This document shows, one piece after another, positions 1-11,230 of a DNA stretch of 64,000 nt. The stretch is taken from NCBI GenBank assembly GCA_039654915.1, contig CM077596.1, positions 49,412,501 through 49,476,500 on the forward strand, written 5' to 3'. The stretch comes from Aquilaria yunnanensis (lineage: Eukaryota > Streptophyta > Magnoliopsida > Malvales > Thymelaeaceae). The first letter of the stretch is position 1. The number at the start of each line of letters is the position of its first letter. The notes under the pieces were generated by a model. It ran no database searches, was not told the DNA's origin, and saw only the letters and a program-made list of their open reading frames with translations. A program made the position numbers and the translations under genes.

Positions 1-1849
1 TCTTTCTTTTCTTTTTCTTTTTATCTTGTTTAATGAAGGGTATTTATTATTTAAATAAATACTTAATTTATAAAAGAATTAAAAAGTAATAAAAACTTTA
101 AAAAAATTTTGAGATTTATTTTATGTTTATTCAAAAAGAAGGAATAAATTAATCAGGAAAGATTTATATTTTATGTTATGTTTGTTCTTTTTATTTAATA
201 AAAGATAAACTAAAAAGAAAAATTATTAAATCAAGATCTTATTTATTCAACCAAAAAAAAAATTATATGTGTTTAAAAGAAAAATCTTAATATTTTATTT
301 GATAAAAGGTGAATCAAAAATCAATTATTCAATCAATATTTAATTAAGGAAATAAAAATTTATATGTATATTTCAAACATAAAAGAAAAATCTTAATATT
401 TTATTTTGTTTTATTTTGTTTTGGTAAAAGATTAACCAAAATTAATTGTTTAAACAAAAAAAACAAAAATTTATATGTATATTTTAAACAAAAGAGGAAA
501 AAGTTTTGATATCTAAAAAAGATTATTTAACCAAAAATTTATATGTATTTTAAAACAAAAGTCTTGATATTTTTATTTTTATATTCTTCTTTGTTTGATG
601 AAAGATTTTTTTTTAATTTTAATTTATATCTCTGAAAATATATTTAAGAGAAATTTAATTATTATTTATTTATTTATTTATTTTTGTTATTTTTTTTTGA
701 AATCATTTGACTAAGACTTTTATAAAGGAAACAAAAAGTTATGTCTTTTCATTATTTTGAAAGAAATAAGCAAAATATTACTGAATAATATTAACCAAAA
801 AATTTTACTCTTTTTATTCTTTTTATTAATAAAGAAAATTAAAAAGTTATATTTTAATAATTAATATATTAGTCCAAAGTTTTTATTTTTAATAAAGAAA
901 ATAAATTATTTATATACTTTTTTTAAAAAATAATTCCAAGCCATGGATCATGACGGATCATTTGGTTATGGATTTTTAATTTTTTTTAAATTTAATTATT
1001 TAATTAATTATTAATTTTAATTATAATTTTATTGAATTTTTCTTGAATTTTTAATTATTATTACTTTAAAGATATATTTAAAAACAGAATTGATTTGTAT
1101 TTTTGGAATTATTTAATTATGTTTGTTTAATAATTTTAATAAAAGGAATAAAAAGTTATGTTTTAAAATAATAAAAGATAGTTAGCTTTTAAAAATGATT
1201 TTTCACATAAAAGAATCTTCTTTTAATTTTTATTTTTTATTTTACTCATTTACTTATTTATTATTGATGGGTAAAGGTGAATTAAGTGAAAATAAATTTA
1301 ACCACCTAAAAATTATATAAAGTAAATAAAGGAAAATTAATAATAATAAAGTGGGGCTTTTTGGCCATCCACTTTAATAACACAATAATAATAATAATAA
1401 TTAACAAAGTTAGTAAAGTTAGTTGTTAATAACAATAAAAATAAAAGTTAGATGAATTAGTTGTTAATTATTAACAATAATAGCAACAATAATAATAAAA
1501 GTTAGCAAAGTTAGTAAGTTAGTTGTTAGTAACAATAATAATAACAAAATTAGTAAGTTAGTAACAATAATAATAATAACAATAATAAAGTAAGTTAATA
1601 ACAATAATAATAACAATAATAATAAATGTTAGTAAGGTTAGTTGAGTTAATTGTTAATATTAACAACAACAATAATAAAAGTTAGTAATAACAATAAACA
1701 AGTAAATAAAGAAGAGTTAGTAATTAATTTTCTGCAAAAATAAAAGAAAGGTTAGTGACCAAAGTGAATAAATATGAAGAGATGGAGGGTTAAACTAAGA
1801 TTTTACCTAAAGAATATGTTTTTTTTTTTAATCCTGTTACGTAAAACGC

Positions 1850-2170
1850 GAGGGTGATGGGCGACGGCAGCGAACGGCAGGGGAGCTGAGGCAGGGCTGG
1901 CGGCGGGTGGTCCGGCAAGGGCGAGGGGGAGGCAGCCAGGACGGAGCACGAAGCGGAGGGGGAGGAAAGGGAAACCGGGACGGATCGCGACGGGCTCGGG
2001 GCCGGAGAGACACGACGGAACGGCCGGGAACGGCGACGGCGAGCGTGGCGGGGTGCGGCGGTGAGCGTGGCGGGACTACGGCAACAGCGTGGGGGCACGG
2101 GGGAGGAAGAAACGGCAGCTGGGAAGAGGAGAGAGAGAGAGAGAGAGAGAGTATACGGAGAGGGGAAGAA
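1850..2170. other. GC-rich island inside LTR R
   Basis: A short CpG-rich block in an otherwise AT-rich LTR, open in several frames on both strands (for example 1907-2203 plus, 1790-2098 minus) but encoding only Arg/Gly/Pro/Ser-rich low-complexity peptide. The same island lies downstream of the TATA box in every LTR of the family, so it is LTR sequence, not a gene. Confidence 0.7.
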
Positions 2171-2322
2171 GATGGTGTGTTTAAGGGAAAAAAAAATTTC
2201 TGATTTTTCTGAGAAGAGATAGAAGGGGTAGGGACTTAAGGTAGTAATTTACGCTTTTTTTAAAACGGAGCTCTAAGTTTTTTCTCTATTTTTTTTTGTG
2301 TTCAGCACAAAATTTGGGGGTC

Positions 2323-2330
2323 TATTTATA
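2323..2330 (-). promoter_or_regulatory. TATA box of LTR R
   Basis: TATAAATA on the minus strand, about 505 bases inside the LTR from its TGTTG end. The same spacing is found in the other LTRs, marking the U3/R promoter. Confidence 0.65.
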
Positions 2331-2834
2331 GAGGAAGTTTGGCTGAACTGTTGATGGATAAATTAATAAAAAATTTCAAACTTATCTTTTAAATTGGTAA
2401 AATGACAATTTTAGTCCTTTACGTCTCTCAGCCTCTGGATAAGTTCCTGAAGCTTCTGATTTTGACAATTTTGTCGTTTTCTGTCAATTTGCGCCAAAAA
2501 CGTCGGCAGGCCCAAAATTTTATGTTACAAACTACCAAATGCTCCTGGAACTTTTAGAATTTGTCAATTTTTCCCGAAACTTCTCAATTTTGTCATTTTT
2601 ACCTCAAACTTTTAATTTTTTGTCATTTTTTTTTCATGAAATTTTATTTTATTTCAAACATTCACATATTTACACATATATCATTTTAAATCAAATTTTC
2701 ACAAAACAAAAATATATTTTAAACTAATTAAATTTTTTTAATAATAATAGTAATATATTTTTTTTTAAATTAATTTTTTTTTAATAAAATTTTTTTAAAA
2801 TTTTAAAACACCCGGACGAAATTGGGTGTCAACA

Positions 2835-3493
2835 GTAAGGAATTGGGCTGTCACTATAATTTAGTGATGGGATTCGGGAACTACCCTCGGCCTTTTGATA
2901 AACCACCCTATGCATATAGAACTCCCCACTTAACCATAGAACTGACCACAGTATTCCTCCCATTTTACCAACGCCATAAGCATGTCCTTGTTATGCTATG
3001 TTGTTACTCTACACTTTTATTTTCTTCGTGTCTTATATTTATGGTTTTAATTCATTTTTCCATAATAGTTCATGAGTTGTTAATTGCTATTTAACTTGTT
3101 AATAACCTTATTTTTCTTTTGTTATACTTCCGTTCTGTGCAATTATTCTTCATGCATCAAAATCATGCATCAAACTATGCTAACTTTTTGGTCTTTCTAA
3201 TAATAACTAGAAGTCTTGAAGTTTCACAATAGTTGATAATCAAGCTCACTCATTGCATACATCCATTACATCAATCACACTCATATAAAATCTGAGAAAA
3301 ATAATCTCATTGCATGCATTCCATTACATGAATCACGTGCATATAAATTTTGATAAAAACATAATCTTATTTTGCATGCATGCATCCATTGCATAAATCA
3401 CATACATGTAGAGTCTAATAAAATAAATCTCACCTTAAAGGGGGTAAAATTGGACCTCAACATCGATATTCAACTCGGCTCCAAACAAAATTA
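2835..3493 (+). other. O1 untranslated leader (second half)
   Basis: Non-coding leader matching 34795-35452 and 45705-46350. It holds several copies of a short degenerate motif (GCATGCATCCATTACATCAATCAC followed by CATATAAA-TCTGATAAAA) at about 3240-3420. No primer site or LTR end remains because R interrupts it upstream. Confidence 0.75.
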
Positions 3494-5735
3494 ATGGCAG
3501 AACAAGCCGAAGGACGTCTTATAGAGATGGAGTCCAAGATAGAAAGTATGGCAGAACAGATGAGACAATTCATGGAACTAATCAAGGAGAAAACAACTCA
3601 AGTTCCCATCAAAGAAGCACAAGATCCCACTTATCCTCCGGGATTCACCCCGCAACGAGTCTCAGTCCAAGAAAACCTGTTTCAGGAATCAGGTCCGTCC
3701 GCTAGCATTCACCTGAAACGGGACACTGTATATGAAGAAAAGAAGACACCACCAAAGGAAGAAGGAGAATCTCAAAAGCTCGAAACAATAGAGAAGAGAC
3801 TGCGAGCCATTGAAGGAGGCACTATATTCGGATCTCTCTCAGTGGATGACCTATGCTTGGTACCAGATGTCATAATTCCTTCAGACTTTAAGGTGCCAGA
3901 TTTCATGAAATACGATGGAACGAGTGATCCCATCACTCACATCACATTGTTTCTAAGAAGACTACAACCACTCACAAAAGATGAAAAGGTGTGGATTGCA
4001 CTTTTTCAGGAAAGCCTCACAAAATCAGCATTACAGTGGTATCTAAGTCAAGGTCCAAGAAACATCAAAACTTGGAATGACCTTGCTCAGGCCTTCATCG
4101 GCAATTATAAACATGTTATGGACTTCGCTCCAGATCGTCAAACTCTCCAAAACATGGAGAAGAAAAAGCAAAAAACTTTCAAGGAATATGCCCAACGGTG
4201 GAGGGATTCAGCTGCACAAGTTTAGCCACCTATGACAGAAAGAGAAATGGTCACTTTATTTGTTCAGACGTTGCAGTACCCATATTATGACAAACTCATT
4301 GGCAATTCGGCAACCAATTTCACTGACGTAGTCATGTCTAGAGAAAGGATCAAGCATGGGATTAGGATCGGGAAGATTACTGAGTCCTTTAGTGATCCAA
4401 TGAAAAGAGGAGGACCCTCCAGAAGAAAAGATGAAGAAATACAACAAATAGGACGAGGAAGAGGGATTCCCCTCGTGGGTACTGTTGCTACCGGGCCTCG
4501 CCGATCCTACTCTACCAATAGGCCCAATGATTATTCTACCAATAAGCCCAACAATTATCCTCTCAACAGGCCTAATCAGTTACGGCCACCTGTTCCGACT
4601 TCTCCACAAAGGCCGAAAGAAGTTTTTGCGCCAATTCCTATGACTTACACTGAGTTATATCCAAAACTCATTGAAAGTCAACTTATCCATCCAATTCCTA
4701 CAAATCCATTTAAACCCCCATATCCAAGGTGGTATGACCCCAACATAACTTGCCCATATCATGATGGTGCTGTGGGCCACGGACTGGAAAATTGCATAGC
4801 ATTGAAGCGTATAGTCCAACAATTAATCGAGTCCAAGTGGTTGGACTTTTCCGATGAACCAAACGTCACTCACAATCCATTGCCGCCTCATCAAGCAAAA
4901 CCAATCAATATGATAGAAAGAGCACTGGCCGATGAAGAAGTCAGTCAATGATATCATAACCCCTCTCAAGCATGTATATTCATGGCTTGTAAAAGAAGGG
5001 ATTATCATGGGAAAGTCTTCTTTTGGAAACGAAAAAGTCGAAGATGAGGAGTGGTACAACTTTCATGACAGTAAGAGTCATTCTATCCAGGAATGCCCAG
5101 AATTCCGTGAAAGTCTACAAAGACTCATAGACTCCTCCCAACTCATCATTTTTATGTCAGATAAAGATGATGATGTGAATGTGATCATTAAAGAATAAGA
5201 AGTCAAGGCTATCCCAAGACCACTAGTCATACCAATTTCAAAACCTGTTCTTAAGCCTTTAAGAATTCAAGTCCCAAGGTCATTCCCATATAAATCAGAC
5301 AAAACTGTTCCATGGAGCTATGATTACACTTCTAACATCACATCAACTCCGTTAGAAGTTGGGAGTATAACTAGAAGTGGTCGGTGTTATTCTCCGGAGT
5401 AAATGAACAAGCTCCAACAAGATAAGAATGTTACAGACCCAACAAGTAGACCTCTTGATACAAATACATCCAAAGAGCAAGAGATGCCTCGAGCAGTAAC
5501 AGATGAGCAAGCTACTGAGTTTCTCAAACTCATAAAGCAAAGTGAATACAGCATCGTTGAGCAGTTGAACCGCCTGCCAACAAAGATCTCTATACTTTCA
5601 CTACTCATAAGCTCTGATGCTCATCGAGAAGCCCTCCTCAAAGTCTTGAATAAGGCCTATGTTGAGCCAGATATTTCAGTGAATAATTTTGACCACCTCG
5701 TCAACAACATCACCGCACAGAATCTTATCATATTC
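3494..5735 (+). pseudogene. gag: O1 gag(-pro) pseudogene
   Basis: Ty3/Gypsy gag, structural protein of the virus-like particle. The start is ATG at 3494. Residues 1-40 (MAEQAEGRL...) look coiled-coil. The retrotransposon gag domain lies at about 3840-4210 and includes WYLSQGP and YAQRW. A CX2HX5HX4C zinc-knuckle-like motif follows near 4750. Breaks are clear against the open copy at 35453: CAG to TAG at 4223, a 1-base insertion near 4920-4940, TGG to TAA near 5196, and CAA to TAA near 5399. The second knuckle has lost its first Cys (Tyr instead). Sequence ends before the protease, where it is fused to LTR DNA. This is the only copy retaining the whole central gag domain in one piece. It cannot make a full protein. 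Confidence 0.9.
3617..3623 (+). repeat. GCACAAG microhomology, left copy
   Basis: GCACAAG occurs here and at 4214-4220 in the O1 gag. In O3 the 597 bases between the two are absent and a single GCACAAG remains at 35576-35582, so these are the ends of the O3 gag deletion. Confidence 0.85.
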
Positions 5736-6739
5736 ATTAAAAATCCGCCGTCCTGCCGCCGTCGTCCTGCCGTCTCGCGCCACCGCGTCCAGCCGTTCCG
5801 CCGCCGCGCCCAGCCGTCCTGCCGCCGTCGCCCCGCGCCCTCGCCGCCGTCGTCCCGGCCGCCGTTGCCCTTGCCGCCGTCGCCCTGCGCCCCGCCGCCG
5901 TCGCCCCGTCGCCTGGCCCGCCATCGCCCCCAGCAGCCCCCCCCCCCCTGCCGTCGCGATTTCACGTTTCCTGTTAACAGGAAATTCAAATTTAAAATAA
6001 AAAAGGTACAACTCTCGTTTAATCCTTCATCTTTTCAATTTCTTTCACTTTGGTCACTAACCTTTTATTTTGTTCTTGCAGAATTAATTCCTAACTATTT
6101 TAATTTTTACTTGTTTTACTTATTTGTTATTATTACTAACCCTTTTTTTTTTGTTGTTATTAACTTACTAACAACTAACTTTTAATATTATTATTGTTAC
6201 TAACCTTTTAATTTTTGCATTATTACTAACTTTTATAATTGTTGTTAACAATTAATTAACTTTTTATTATTGTTGTTAATTAATTAATTTAATTAACTTG
6301 ACTAACTTTTTATTATTGTTGTTAATTAATTAATTTAATTAACTTGACTAACTTTTTATTATTGTTGTTAATTAATTAATTTAATTAACTTGACTAACTT
6401 TTTATTATTATTGTTAATCAATTAATTTAATTAAACTTGGCTAATTTTTATTATTGTTGTTAATTAATTTAATTAACTTTGCTAACCTTTATTATTATTT
6501 ATTTTTAAAGTGGATGGCCAAAAAGCCCCACTTTATTATTATTAATTTTCCTTTATATAATTTTTTTTTTAATTTAATTCACCTTTACCCTTACTTAAAT
6601 AAATAAATGAAAATTAAAAGAAGATTACTTTTTAATTAATTATTAAGCCTAATAAAAATAATTTTTTAAAAAAGCCAATTATTTTTATTTTTCTTTTATA
6701 AATTGAATAATTATTTAAATAATAAATAACTTTCACTAA

Positions 6740-6930
6740 AAAAAAAACTAAAAGAAAGAAAAGAAAAAGAAAAGATAAAAAAAGAAAAGAAAAAGAAAAG
6801 ATAAAAAAAGAAAAGAAAGAAAAGAAAAAAAAGAAAAGAAAGAAAGAAAAGAAAGAAAGAAAAGTAAAAAGAAAAGAAAAAGAAAGAAAAGAAAGAAAAG
6901 AAAAGAAAATATAAAGAAAGAAAAATCAAA
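6740..6930. repeat. AAAGA-rich low-complexity tract in LTR
   Basis: Long run of AAAGAAAAG-type purine repeats. It gives a Phe/Ser-rich open frame on the minus strand that is an artefact of composition. The counterpart in the 3' LTR is at 22595-22800. Confidence 0.85.
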
Positions 6931-7172
6931 ATTTTAAATTATTAATAAACCTAAAATTTCATGAACAAAAGATTTCCAAATTAATAATTAAACTAATAAT
7001 TGATTCCATAAAAATTAAATAATTAACTAAAAATTAAAATAAATTCCATATCTGGATGATCCGGCAAGATCTACGGTTTAGAAAATATCAACCTTTTTAA
7101 AATAAATAAATTAAATAAAAAGATAAAAATTCATATTTACGATATGGATTAATTGATTAAAATTTCATCAAA

Positions 7173-7356
7173 TTCCGTGTCCAAATGACTCGGCAGAGTC
7201 CATGGTTCGGAATCCAAATCTTCCGTGTCCAAATGACTCGGCAGAGTCCATGGTTCGGAATCCAAATCTTCCGTGTCCAAATGACTCGGCAGAGTCCATG
7301 GTTCGGAATCCAAATCTTCCGTGTCCAAATGACTCGGCAGAGTCCATGGTTCGGAA
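7173..7356 (+). repeat. 48-bp tandem repeat, 3.8 copies, in 5' LTR of E2
   Basis: Unit begins TTCCGTGTCCAAATGACTCG and contains CGGCAGAGTCCATGGTTCGG. Three full units and 40 bases of a fourth are seen. The matching site of the 3' LTR (about 23047-23132) has only two units, and the E4 LTRs have one. Confidence 0.95.
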
Positions 7357-7624
7357 GTATAAAATTCTATACAAATTAACTTAAAAATCCACATTTCGAC
7401 TAATTCAGTTAAAATTTCTAAGTTAACTGAAAATTATTTAAAAGCAAAGTAAAAAAAAATTAAAATCAACTAAGGTGCCAATTTTGGGCGCTATAACAAT
7501 ATTGTTTTAGCGTAACCGTACTCCCGATCCCCGAACTCTCGCAGACCAATTTTAAGGTGACCAATCAACCTAAGAAAACTGATTGGTGGCGACTCCCGAA
7601 AAAGACCCGCACGTTGCCACAGCT

Positions 7625-7642
7625 TGGCGACTCCACTGGGGA
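7625..7642 (+). promoter_or_regulatory. Primer binding site of E2 (tRNA-Arg type)
   Basis: TGGCGACTCCACTGGGGA lies three bases after the LTR end. Its reverse complement ends in CCA and matches the 3' end of plant tRNA-Arg(ACG) as I remember it. It primes minus-strand DNA synthesis. Confidence 0.8.
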
Positions 7643-8602
7643 CCCTGGTTAGTGAGTCAAGCCTAAAAGTTGATTTATTTTGTTCTGTTTTGTTTATTTT
7701 TATGTGGATTTATATGTTATATTTACTTATTTTAAACATGCATAATGCATTCACAATATGAGGCTTTATACCCGAGCTTCCTCAAATCGAACACAATTCT
7801 TTCTAAGCGGAATTGGTGTTGTTGTCCTTGTGAGGCCATGGTCTCCAAGCCTTCACCGGTTTCAAAGTAGCAAAGTAGTGTATTGCCTTCTGAGACAGTT
7901 AGTCTCTGCATGGGCCCACGAAAAGCTACGACTCGAATTAATCCATTCCTTACATTAACCCTAGAGGGTAAGGAATCGGGCCGTCACTATGATTTAGTGA
8001 CGGGATTCGGGAACTATCCCTTGCCTTTTTGATAAACCACCTTATGCATATAGAACTCCCCACTTAACCATAGAACTGACCATAGAATTTCTACCATTTT
8101 ACCAACACCATAAGCATATCCTTGTTATGCTGTGTTGTTACTCTACACTTTTCTTCGTATGGTTTTAACTTGTTTATCCATAATACTTCATGAGTTGTTA
8201 ATTGCTATTTAACTTATTAATAACCTTATCTTTCTTGTGCAATTATTCTTCATGCATCAAAACCACGCATCAAATTATGCTAACTTTTTGATCTTTATAA
8301 TGACAACTAAAAGTTTTGAAGTTCCACGACAATGGATAAGCAAACTCACTTATCGCATGCATGCATTACATTAATCACGTGCATATAAAGTCTGATAAAA
8401 ACATAATCTCACTTTATATTGCATGCATCCATTACATCAATCACGTGCATATAAATTTTGATAAAAAACATAATCTCATTATGTATTGCATGCATCCATT
8501 GCATCAATCATATACATGTAAAATCTAATAAAATGAATCTCACTTTAAAAAGGTAAAATTGGACCTCAACACCGATATCCAACTCGGCTCCAAATAAAAC
8601 TA
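7643..8602 (+). other. E2 leader
   Basis: Non-coding leader shared with O3 and E4. It contains a frameshifted relative of the 72-codon small ORF seen intact at 34575 and 45483, and copies of a GCATGCATCCATTACATCAATCAC-type motif at 8355-8520. No other gene is seen. Confidence 0.7.
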
Positions 8603-9715
8603 ATGGCAGAGCAAACCGAAGGATGCCTCACAAATATTGAGTCCAAGAGAAAACATGGCCGAGCAAATAAAACAATTAATGGAGTTAATCAACGGGAAAG
8701 TAACCCAAGTCCTCGTCAAAAAATCACAAGATCTCACTTATCCTCATGGATTCACTTAACAACGGGTCCCAGCTCAAGAAAAGCTTTTTCATGACTCAGG
8801 CCCATCTGATAACATTCATTTAAGGCACAATCCAATTTTTGAAGGAAAGAAGCCCCTGCTTAAAAAAGAAAAGGATACTAAAAAAAAAACTCGAGGCCAT
8901 AGAAAAGAGATTTCGGGTCATTGAAGGAGGCACTATATTCTGATCTCTCTCAGTGAATGACCTCTGTTTAGTGCCAGATGTCGTAATCCCTTCAAACTTT
9001 AAGGTACCAGACTTTGTAAAATATGATGGAACAAGTGATCCCATCACTCACATCACGTTGTTTCTAAGAAGACTACAACCACTCTTAAAAGACGAGAATG
9101 TGTGGATAGCACTTTTTCAAGAAAGTCCTACAAAGTCAACACTACAATGGTATCTAAGTCAAGGCCCAAAGAACATTGGAACATGGAATGATCTCGCCCA
9201 AGCTTTCATCAGAAGTTACAAGCATGTGATGGACTTGGCCCCAGATCGCCGAACTTTCCAGAATATGGAGAAAAATGAACAAGAGACCTTTAAGGAATAT
9301 GCACAAAGGTGGAGAAATATCTATGATAGAAAGAGAACTGATCACCCTGTTTATCCAAACATTAAATAGACCATTTTATGAAAAACTATTTGGGGACACT
9401 TCAAGTAGCTTTTCAAATATGGTATTATCCGGAGAAAAGATTGAATTTGGAATCAAAACAGGAAAGTTGGTTGATTTTTCAATTGGAGGGTGTTTCAACG
9501 AAAGAAGCGAAGCTGTCCAAAACATCATCTCTAAGTCCTATGGTCTACTACCACTCATGTTATGAACGAAATGATATCCTATTGAGACTGTAATCTTCAA
9601 GGCTCCCTCATCAGCACCACATACCACTTATGGGAAGAAAGCTACTCAAGTCGATTCAATTTCCACAAGCTACAAACCTACTATCACCCATATCAATAGT
9701 AGCAAAGGCCAAGTG
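8603..9715 (+). pseudogene. gag: E2 gag-pro remnant
   Basis: Begins MAEQTEG like the other gag copies, then shifts frame. The recognisable gag domain lies at 8953-9310 (DLCLVPDVVIPSNFKVPDF, WYLSQGP, YAQRW). A further frame at 9314-9565 carries the segment after the domain (FIQTLNRPFYEKLFG). The zinc knuckles and protease are deleted: after about 9600 only the last few codons of the protease ORF can be aligned, at 9695-9712. No functional Gag is possible, in contrast to the open cargo genes downstream in the same element. Confidence 0.85.
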
Positions 9716-10034
9716 ACCTTCTCTTCCAAGTTGGTGTGACCCAAATCCCAAATGTAACTGAAAAGTCTGTGGTGCTGAAACTCAAGGTCCAACAGTTGGT
9801 CGAGTCTAAGTTGCTAGGCCATGATGTGATTGATAATTGAAAGTGAAGATTTTGAGCTGGAATTACATTAATTTTGGAAGGGCTCCAAGTCAGATCTGAC
9901 CTAATAGTCCGCACACACTTTTGAATGACAGGGAATCCTTTGAATAAACTTGTATCTTTGAAAGCTTGCAAAAGTAATCTAATAGTAAAAATCTCCTTGA
10001 TTTAGTCTAGAATCTAGGGTGTAGTCTTTGTTAG
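9716..10034 (+). other. Conserved non-coding segment after gag-pro (E2)
   Basis: Nearly the same sequence follows the protease relic in all three elements (9716, 37544, 46530). No long frame is shared on the plus strand. I see no known motif. Confidence 0.6.
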
Positions 10035-10385
10035 ATGGACACCTGGTATTCTTTTTCTGGTACAACAAAAAGATGTAATGCGTGCATTCTACTACTTTCC
10101 ATTTTTACACTCTTTGCCATTATACTGTCTATTATTGCCATCACACTTTACTTTTTGACAACTGGTAATTCTTTTTGTTCTCTAACAAAAAGATGTTACG
10201 TGTACATTCTACCACTTTTTAATCCCATTATTACTTCTACACATTCTACCAATTTTTACCAAAAATTCAATTATTACACCTACACATTCTACCACTTCTT
10301 ACCAAAAATTCCGTTTTTACATCCATCTCTCACTCCTTTCCATTATACTATCCATTATTGCCATCATACTTTGCTTTCTAAATGA
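10035..10385 (+). CDS. Small ORF with one predicted membrane segment (116 aa)
   Basis: Starts ATG at 10035 (MDTWYSFSG). A hydrophobic run at about residues 18-42 (ILLLSIFTLFAIILSIIAIT) could span a membrane. The C-terminal part is Tyr/His/Phe/Pro-rich and derived from degenerate CATTCTACCACTTTTTACC repeats. An ORF of exactly the same length is kept in E4 at 46848-47198, while O3 has an expanded, frameshifted version. I do not recognise a family. Repeat origin makes chance openness plausible, so the coding call is weak. Confidence 0.25.
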   Translation: MDTWYSFSGTTKRCNACILLLSIFTLFAIILSIIAITLYFLTTGNSFCSLTKRCYVYILPLFNPIITSTHSTNFYQKFNYYTYTFYHFLPKIPFLHPSLTPFHYTIHYCHHTLLSK

Positions 10386-11130
10386 TACTACTCGTGGGTG
10401 AAAATAAAAAGTTAAGGGAGATTTAATAGTGGCGATCTTGAAAGTGCTGTCAAATCTAGTAAGAAGGATTTCATATGTTGCACCCCAACTCTAAAAAAAA
10501 AAAAAAGAATTCATAGTGGTTATCAACATCCTTGCAAGAAGTCTGGGGTTAGCTTCCAAACAAGGTAGCTCTCATATTAAATGACTTCAGTGGCCTCCAA
10601 TTCTCACAAATGCTCAATACAAAAAAAACAAAAAAAAAAATTCTCAGTTTTCCGCAACACAAATTCCAACAAAGGAAAGAAGTTCATCCCTTCCATCAAA
10701 AGCAATTAAAGGGAAAAATCCAAAACAAAAAAAAGAGACTGAGAGCAAACACAAGCAGCTAAGGCCACTTGAATCATTTCACTTCAAGAAGGCTATGTTC
10801 TCAATTCTTTGCAACACAAACTCCGAAAAGAGAAATTCCTCCCTTCCATCAAAAGACAACAAGGGAAAATTCAAAACAAAAAAGGACTGAGAACAAGCAC
10901 GAGCAAGCAAGGCCACTTGAGTCATCTCACTTCAAGAAAGTTATCAAATATGTCATCACCATAGCTCACACAAAAAAAAGGAAACAAAAAAAAACAAAAC
11001 AAAAAAAAGAAAAAGGAAAAAGGGCTCAAACTAGAGCAAAAGAAAAAAAAAGTGAGCTATGGATTCTAAACTGAAAACCTGCAAAGGCGGTCTAGAAGAC
11101 AAAAGTAACTTTCAAGCCAAGCATACATAA
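10386..11130 (+). repeat. A-rich tandem repeats of about 160 bp (E2)
   Basis: Two degenerate units, each with a TTCCGCAACACAAA-like start, CCCTTCCATCAAAAG, an A-rich run, GAGCAA(A/G)CACAAGCA, and GGCCACTTGAATCAT. E4 has about three units (47431-47900), O3 one. The Lys-rich open frame at 10769-11074 follows from the A-rich composition. Confidence 0.75.
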
Positions 11131-11230
11131 AGACCACGATAGTTGGGGGGCAACAGATGAGGTTTAACTTTCTGGAAAGAGTGGCAAGTTTGAGGTCATC
11201 ACTATTGAGTTTTTCATCATAATCAAATTT

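Larger units (their letters stand above)
1..2834 (-). mobile_element. Element R: partial minus-strand Gypsy LTR (long type)
   Basis: The right edge reads GGGTGTCAACA, the reverse complement of the family's LTR start, so the LTR runs leftward and leaves the window before its end is reached. It carries the family landmarks in reverse: a TATAAATA box at 2323-2330, a GC-rich island at about 1850-2170, TAA/TTA-rich tracts at 1380-1700, and a long AT-rich block at 1-940 that resembles the extra block of the 3.3 kb LTR at 31136. It interrupts the leader of element O1. GTAAG at 2835-2839 would be one copy of its target duplication; the partner lies outside. It could be a solo LTR or the end of a full element. 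Confidence 0.85.
2835..5741 (+). mobile_element. Element O1, left part (leader and gag remnant)
   Basis: Internal region of an outer family member. It begins in mid-leader because R is inserted there. It ends at about 5735-5750, where the coding sequence jumps into the GC-rich island of the 5' LTR of E2. The rest of the O1 gag, its CRP genes and its LOG 5' half are missing. O1 resumes at 23400, after E2, with the LOG 3' part, satellite and 3' LTR. Confidence 0.85.
5742..7621 (+). repeat. 5' LTR of E2, truncated
   Basis: Matches the 3' LTR (21617-23399) from inside the GC-rich island to the terminal GTTGCCACA at 7621. The first ~730 bases, with U3 and the TATA box, are missing. Contents: GC island, candidate intron-like GTAAAA...TTCTTGCAG stretch near 6006-6081, TTAATTAA-rich repeats 6240-6480, the family motif GTGGATGGCCAAAAAGCCCC at 6510-6530, an AAAGA-rich tract 6740-6930, and the 48-bp repeats at 7173. 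Confidence 0.85.

Noticed and set aside
1790..2203. ORFs in the GC-rich LTR islands (also 5689-6000, 21579-21851, 26386-26964, 31836-32090, 43679-43924, 60767-61012)
   Set aside because: Low-complexity Pro/Arg/Ala/Ser frames open on both strands at once. They differ between LTRs and follow from CCG-type composition.
6711..6929. Phe/Ser-rich minus-strand ORF (also 22561-22803 and 33668-33868)
   Set aside because: Complement of an AAAGA-rich tract; no start context or conserved protein.
7149..7394. Four overlapping ORFs with repeated peptides
   Set aside because: Produced by the 48-bp tandem repeat, whose length is a multiple of three, so several frames stay open.
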